In this document: one piece after another, positions 62,750 through 64,000 of the stretch | Layout: every line of letters starts with the position of its first letter | Position numbering within the stretch: position 1 is the stretch's first letter | Program-made: the position numbers and the translations under genes | Origin: Candidatus Zixiibacteriota bacterium | GTDB taxonomy: Bacteria; Zixibacteria; MSB-5A5; GN15; JAAZOE01 | Assembly: GCA_036480375.1 (NCBI GenBank) | Contig: JAZGGI010000026.1 | Coordinates: 1-64,000 of the forward strand | DNA length: 64,000 nt | Direction of reading: 5' to 3' | Notes under the pieces: model-generated | The model's input: the letters and a program-made list of their open reading frames with translations, nothing else | Told to the model about the DNA's origin: nothing | Database searches by the model: none

Positions 62750-64000
62750 ATGGCGGCGACCAAACGAAAAATTGAAGATGCACCCTCGCCGAGACGCAAG
62801 AAAATATTTGTCGGGCGAAAAAAAGAGATAAAAATATTTCAGGATGCCCTGACTGAGAAATTCGGGACGACGGTGGTCGGCGACGAGAGCGGCGATTCGA
62901 AAGTGCTGGTATTTCACGGCGTGTCCGGAATCGGCAAAACGGCTTTGAAGGGTGAACTTATAAAGGAGTTGGAAAATGTCTACCCGGATGCCGTTTGGGC
63001 AGATGTTGATTTTCAGAATCCATCGTATCAGCATATTGAAACGGCCCTGTCGGTTATTCGACGAAATTTATCGAAAAAACACAAAGTTGATTGTCTGGCT
63101 CTCGAAATCGGCGTCGCGACTTATTTGAAAAAAGCAAATCCTGATGTCGCATTGAATAAGAATGATTTTCCGTTTCTGGAAAAATCCGAAATAATGGCCG
63201 ATATTAGCTTGATGGCAGGAGAATTTCCGATTATTGGTCTCCTGCCCAAAATAGCGAAATTCGTCGGTAAAGGATACCAGGATTTAAAGAAATTGGGAAA
63301 AGAGCGAAGTATAATTTTGTTGCAATCGTTTCAACATAAACAACCTTTTGAAATCCTGAATGATTTACCGCTTCTTCTCGGTGAAGATTTGCGCCTGCAT
63401 TTTGAAAAAACCGGTTTGCCGTCGGTAATATTTCTGGATACTTACGAGATGCTGACAGGCACAAAACGCCCCGATTCTGCGACGGTTGATATTGACGAAT
63501 GGGTGCAAACTCTTGCCAAAAATCTACCTCGGACGATGCTGGTCATCACCGGACGGCAAAAAATGACCTGGACGAACAAAGATAAATTCTGGATTGACGA
63601 GCGGCTGGAACAGCATGACTTGAAAGATCTGGAAAAGAAATACGCGGTTGAATATTTTCTATCGCAGGGAATTGACGACAAGGAAATACAAGAAAAGATA
63701 TACGATGCTTCCAAAGGCGTTCCGTTTTATATAGAACTTGAGGCCCGTAGGTTTCACAATATTAAGAAAAACGAAGGTCGTGAGCCGACTCCGAAAGATT
63801 TTGGAGGAACTCATAAGAAGATATTAACTCAGTTTACGCGCGGTATGGATTCCAATCATCTTAAGGCATTTAAGATTTTGTCCTCGGCCAGGAAATGGGA
63901 TAGCAAGATATTCGAATATCTGAGCGGAAAATTCCCACAAAGATTCCACGGGGTCGAGATATTTGATTTACCGCACTATTCATTTATAACGCATCACGAA
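62750..64000 (+). CDS. STAND-type P-loop ATPase, N-terminal part
   Basis: The ATG at 62750 follows GGGGAG; the frame stays open to the right edge (417 codons). The product has an N-terminal basic segment, VGRKKEIKIF (21-30) as start of the NACHT/STAND module, Walker A GVSGIGKT (57-64) and Walker B VIFLDTYE (226-233), then an R-rich sensor region (VITGRQKMTW) and winged-helix-like part (YAVEYFLSQGIDDKEIQEKI). The missing C-terminus probably carries TPR or WD repeats. STAND ATPases act as signal switches, some in antiphage defence; the effector domain would have to lie in the missing part, so the role stays open. Confidence 0.8.
   Translation, partial: MAATKRKIEDAPSPRRKKIFVGRKKEIKIFQDALTEKFGTTVVGDESGDSKVLVFHGVSGIGKTALKGELIKELENVYPDAVWADVDFQNPSYQHIETALSVIRRNLSKKHKVDCLALEIGVATYLKKANPDVALNKNDFPFLEKSEIMADISLMAGEFPIIGLLPKIAKFVGKGYQDLKKLGKERSIILLQSFQHKQPFEILNDLPLLLGEDLRLHFEKTGLPSVIFLDTYEMLTGTKRPDSATVDIDEWVQTLAKNLPRTMLVITGRQKMTWTNKDKFWIDERLEQHDLKDLEKKYAVEYFLSQGIDDKEIQEKIYDASKGVPFYIELEARRFHNIKKNEGREPTPKDFGGTHKKILTQFTRGMDSNHLKAFKILSSARKWDSKIFEYLSGKFPQRFHGVEIFDLPHYSFITHHE

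Overview
The window looks like a chromosome segment of a diderm bacterium of the FCB superphylum. The best fit is Zixibacteria or a close relative, but that is an inference from gene content, not from a marker-gene tree. It rests on very large secreted proteins that carry type I dockerin repeats (GDANGD / NVGDAVYLINH), cohesin-like beta-sandwiches and FlgD/T9SS-type C-terminal sorting domains ending in KMVLLK, together with LolC/LolD lipoprotein-release genes and several lipoproteins. The code is standard: TAA, TGA and TAG all act as stops. GC is moderate, and some islands are clearly more AT-rich.

Layout. 1-10.2 kb: five leftward genes for secreted modular proteins. 10.8-12.7 kb: a small lipoprotein and a polysaccharide flippase. 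12.8-19.1 kb: rightward genes for a Tiki/TraB-like protein, an SDR oxidoreductase, an ECF sigma / anti-sigma / secreted-protein operon with a recognisable ECF-type promoter, a small Cys-rich protein, a DUF418 membrane protein and a methyltransferase. 19.6-23.7 kb: ileS, a DksA/TraR-like gene and lspA. 23.7-24.7 kb: a repeat-rich gap with a 151-bp MITE. 24.7-30.5 kb: a leftward dockerin protein, then a second sigma factor coupled to a membrane protein that fuses an anti-sigma zinc finger, a TolB/FlgO-like domain and TPRs. 30.5-33.7 kb: a graveyard of IS3 fragments, a broken TPR paralogue, a tRNA-like T-arm fragment, an opine-dehydrogenase-like gene and an inverted copy of the 24-kb repeat. 33.7-40.1 kb: an outer-membrane-like protein, a giant secreted protein with an HExxH motif, and two lipoproteins. 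40.3-48.5 kb: core genes lysS, lolC, lolD, mcsA, mcsB, clpC and rpmA. 48.8-52.4 kb: an AT-rich hydrolase gene with an in-frame TGA, an IS256-type transposase remnant broken by TGA, an internal deletion and a second copy of the MITE, then tRNA-Asn. 52.6-64 kb: hydrolases, an M6 metalloprotease with VCBS, TSP3 and dockerin modules, small proteins, a LysE exporter, an SthA-type flavoprotein and the start of a STAND-type ATPase.

How parts work together. The secreted proteins are exported by Sec; those with a sorting domain are probably taken further by a T9SS-like route. LspA, LolC and LolD process and release the lipoproteins encoded nearby. McsA, McsB and ClpC form the arginine-phosphorylation protein-degradation module, here without a ctsR repressor gene. 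Two sigma/anti-sigma units probably connect envelope state to transcription.

Most notable observations: IleRS carries a swapped catalytic motif (GXHH instead of HXGH), the change linked to mupirocin hyper-resistance; a 151-bp MITE family with clean 4-bp target duplications, one copy nested in a transposase; a structured inverted repeat family of about 300 bp; and two in-frame TGA codons at expected Trp positions within 750 bp.
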